From Chlorobaculum limnaeum (GTDB lineage: Bacteria; Bacteroidota; Chlorobiia; Chlorobiales; Chlorobiaceae), in assembly GCF_001747405.1 (NCBI RefSeq), contig NZ_CP017305.1, forward strand, positions 948,001-1,012,000: a stretch of DNA of 64,000 nucleotides, read 5' to 3'. Below the pieces are notes generated by a model. It saw only the letters and a program-made list of their open reading frames with translations, did no database searches and had not been told where the DNA came from. This document shows, piece by piece, positions 62,019 to 64,000 of the stretch. Both the position numbers and the translations under genes were made by a program. The first letter of the stretch is position 1; each line of letters begins with the position of its first letter.

Positions 62019-63125
62019 TCAGATTCTCGTTCTCATGCAGTGGTTATACCGGTCTTTCACGCGGTTGGCGAACCATTTGGTGGAGAGGTTCTTGCTCACG
62101 AATTTCGGGCTGTTCAGCGAAATGTCGGGCAGCACGGCGTAGATCGGGCGACCATATCTCTTTTTATAGAGCTCAGCCAGCTTTTTGTACGACCAGCTCT
62201 CCTCGAATTCGTAGCTTTTCTCCTTCGAGAAATCCTTCATCACCTGCTTTTCGTCGAATTCGATCTCCTTTTTCTTCAGGAAATTGATGAAGGTCACGTA
62301 CGTGACCGACGGGGCGATGTCGCCGTTTTCGTAGTTCATCAGGTCGCCGTCCGTGTCGACCTGCCTGCGCGTCAGCCTGCCCAGCATCTTCTGGAATCCG
62401 GCATTGCGGCTTGAGTAGTGGCCCGCGTTGAAATCGGCGAAGACATACTTCCAGTCGTCGTAGTTGTGCTTGAAGTCGAGCAGATAGGCGGCTCCGTAGA
62501 ATACGCCGCCCTTGCAGGTGTAGAGCATGTCGCGCACGCTGCCGCCACCGGCGTTTTTGGGTTTTTTCGGGTACTCTTCGGCGAACTTCACCGACACCTG
62601 CATCGAACCTGCCGTCGTGATCAGATCGCTCGCATCCTTGTTGAGCACCAGCAGGATCGGCTTGGTTATTTTGGCGGAGGTGAATTCGTCGTACCAGTTT
62701 TCGAAATCGAGTTCGCTCGAAATCGAATCGATGTTCTCGCGGAAGCTCTTGCCGTTCGAGGCGGTCTGATCGAGCCTGGTCTCGATCAGGAGCCGCAGCA
62801 TTTCGTTCGATTCGGCGGCCTCGATTTTCTTGCGCAGAATGCTCGCCATGCGTGAGTTTTTCGGCGAGATCGAAAAGGCGCTGACCTGCGAAATGACGGC
62901 TGCCACGGCGCTGACATGCTCCTTGTCCACCGGCTGGCCAAGCTCTTCGAGGCTCTCCTTGATGGCTCTCGCCCAGATGTCCGGCGAAGGGTTGTTCGGC
63001 CTGGCGGCCCGGACTATTTTTTCGATCTGCTTTTCCGACAGCCCGGAATCCTGGATGCCCGAGCAGGCCGACAGGAAGAGGGCGAAAATCAGGGTGATGA
63101 GTGTAAAGCGTTTTGCTCTAAGCAT
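62019..63125 (-). CDS. lipoprotein, DUF1615-like
   Basis: 368 residues from ATG 63125 (MLRAKRFTL). Signal IFALFLSAC with the lipobox LSAC and lipid-bound Cys21. The mature protein has SEKQIEKIVRAA, YTCKGGVFYGAAYLLDF, ADFNAGHYSSRNAGFQKML and DTDGDLMNYENGDIAPS. These recall the DUF1615 family of bacterial lipoproteins, whose role is unknown; the family call is from memory. A lysozyme-like or cell-wall role cannot be shown. The gene faces bchT tail to tail, with guaB upstream. Confidence 0.7.
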   Translation of the reverse strand: MLRAKRFTLITLIFALFLSACSGIQDSGLSEKQIEKIVRAARPNNPSPDIWARAIKESLEELGQPVDKEHVSAVAAVISQVSAFSISPKNSRMASILRKKIEAAESNEMLRLLIETRLDQTASNGKSFRENIDSISSELDFENWYDEFTSAKITKPILLVLNKDASDLITTAGSMQVSVKFAEEYPKKPKNAGGGSVRDMLYTCKGGVFYGAAYLLDFKHNYDDWKYVFADFNAGHYSSRNAGFQKMLGRLTRRQVDTDGDLMNYENGDIAPSVTYVTFINFLKKKEIEFDEKQVMKDFSKEKSYEFEESWSYKKLAELYKKRYGRPIYAVLPDISLNSPKFVSKNLSTKWFANRVKDRYNHCMRTRI

Positions 63126-63280
63126 GGTACGTAATGCTTGCCTGGAGGATGTTGGGGGAAAATCGGCTTTCGCTGCCACGCCGAAAAGGCGTTACCTATC
63201 TTAAAATAATCATTTTTTCCGATTCGTCTGATCCGTCCGGTCAGACATATTCGTCCGATTTCTCCCATTTCCCCAAAACA

Positions 63281-63312
63281 CGAAAACCCCGGGGGTGAAT
63301 CCGGGGTTTTCG
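63281..63312 (-). terminator. terminator of guaB
   Basis: CGAAAACCCC pairs with GGGGTTTTCG, 22 bp past the guaB stop. The run of T bases inside the stem and TGTTTTG after it suit termination on the minus strand. Confidence 0.8.
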
Positions 63313-63333
63313 CGGGTGTGGTGCGTGAAAATG

Positions 63334-64000
<667 letters not shown>

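Overview
The window looks like chromosomal DNA of a green sulfur bacterium (Chlorobiaceae, most like Chlorobaculum). The main reason is the gene run for the three magnesium-chelatase subunits at 54.7-61.9 kb: BchI, BchD and a 1271-residue BchH-family protein, probably the BchT paralogue. A B12-binding radical SAM gene at the left edge, MenI, GH65 phosphorylase metabolism and many dispersed hairpin repeats fit the same group. Species level is inference, since no search could be run.

Layout. 1-8.9 kb: housekeeping genes, mostly on the minus strand (truncated radical SAM gene, menI, two tRNAs, queA-ispD, a beta-phosphoglucomutase/GH65 phosphorylase fusion, a HAD-IIB phosphatase-like gene, tmk), then the relic of an alpha/beta hydrolase. 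9-11.3 kb: a lipoprotein, a Spy/CpxP-like periplasmic protein and a short-chain dehydrogenase. 11.3-15.8 kb: a type III restriction-modification system (res, mod) whose mod gene has an AT-rich centre. 15.9-37 kb: a sensory and mobile-DNA region. It has four large PAS-type histidine kinases (three with a receiver domain), one OmpR-type regulator, a bactofilin, a small winged-helix regulator, two insertion sequences with intact target duplications, and a MITE-like repeat family. One insertion sequence separates a 7-PAS kinase from its presumed response regulator.

37-44.5 kb: a secreted protein with long RPDGRP-type tandem repeats, small unrecognised genes, a gene-poor 2-kb stretch, an ABC-F ATPase (Uup type) and an AlkD-like DNA glycosylase. 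44.7-47.8 kb: a large DUF4062-NACHT-FGE protein, the best candidate here for an unusual conflict/defence gene. Its C-terminal fold is one often diversified by diversity-generating retroelements, and it lies between two copies of an imperfect direct repeat. 48-54.3 kb: prolyl oligopeptidase, a flavodoxin-like reductase, a paralogue of the repeat protein, an RluD-type pseudouridine synthase and dihydrolipoyl dehydrogenase. 54.7-61.9 kb: bchI-bchD (ATGA overlap), a terminator, then the separate bchH/bchT-like gene. 62-64 kb: a DUF1615-type lipoprotein and the 3' part of guaB.

Dispersed repeats recur through the intergenic spaces: (i) GGGCTGAAGCCC / CCCCGGCTTGAAAGCCGGGG hairpins, (ii) elements ended by TGTCATTCTGA-type inverted repeats, (iii) a MITE of about 140 bp with GGGCACCTCT termini, and (iv) GTGGACG-rich blocks beside the NACHT gene. 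Shine-Dalgarno sequences are weak or absent before many genes, so several starts were chosen from protein features.
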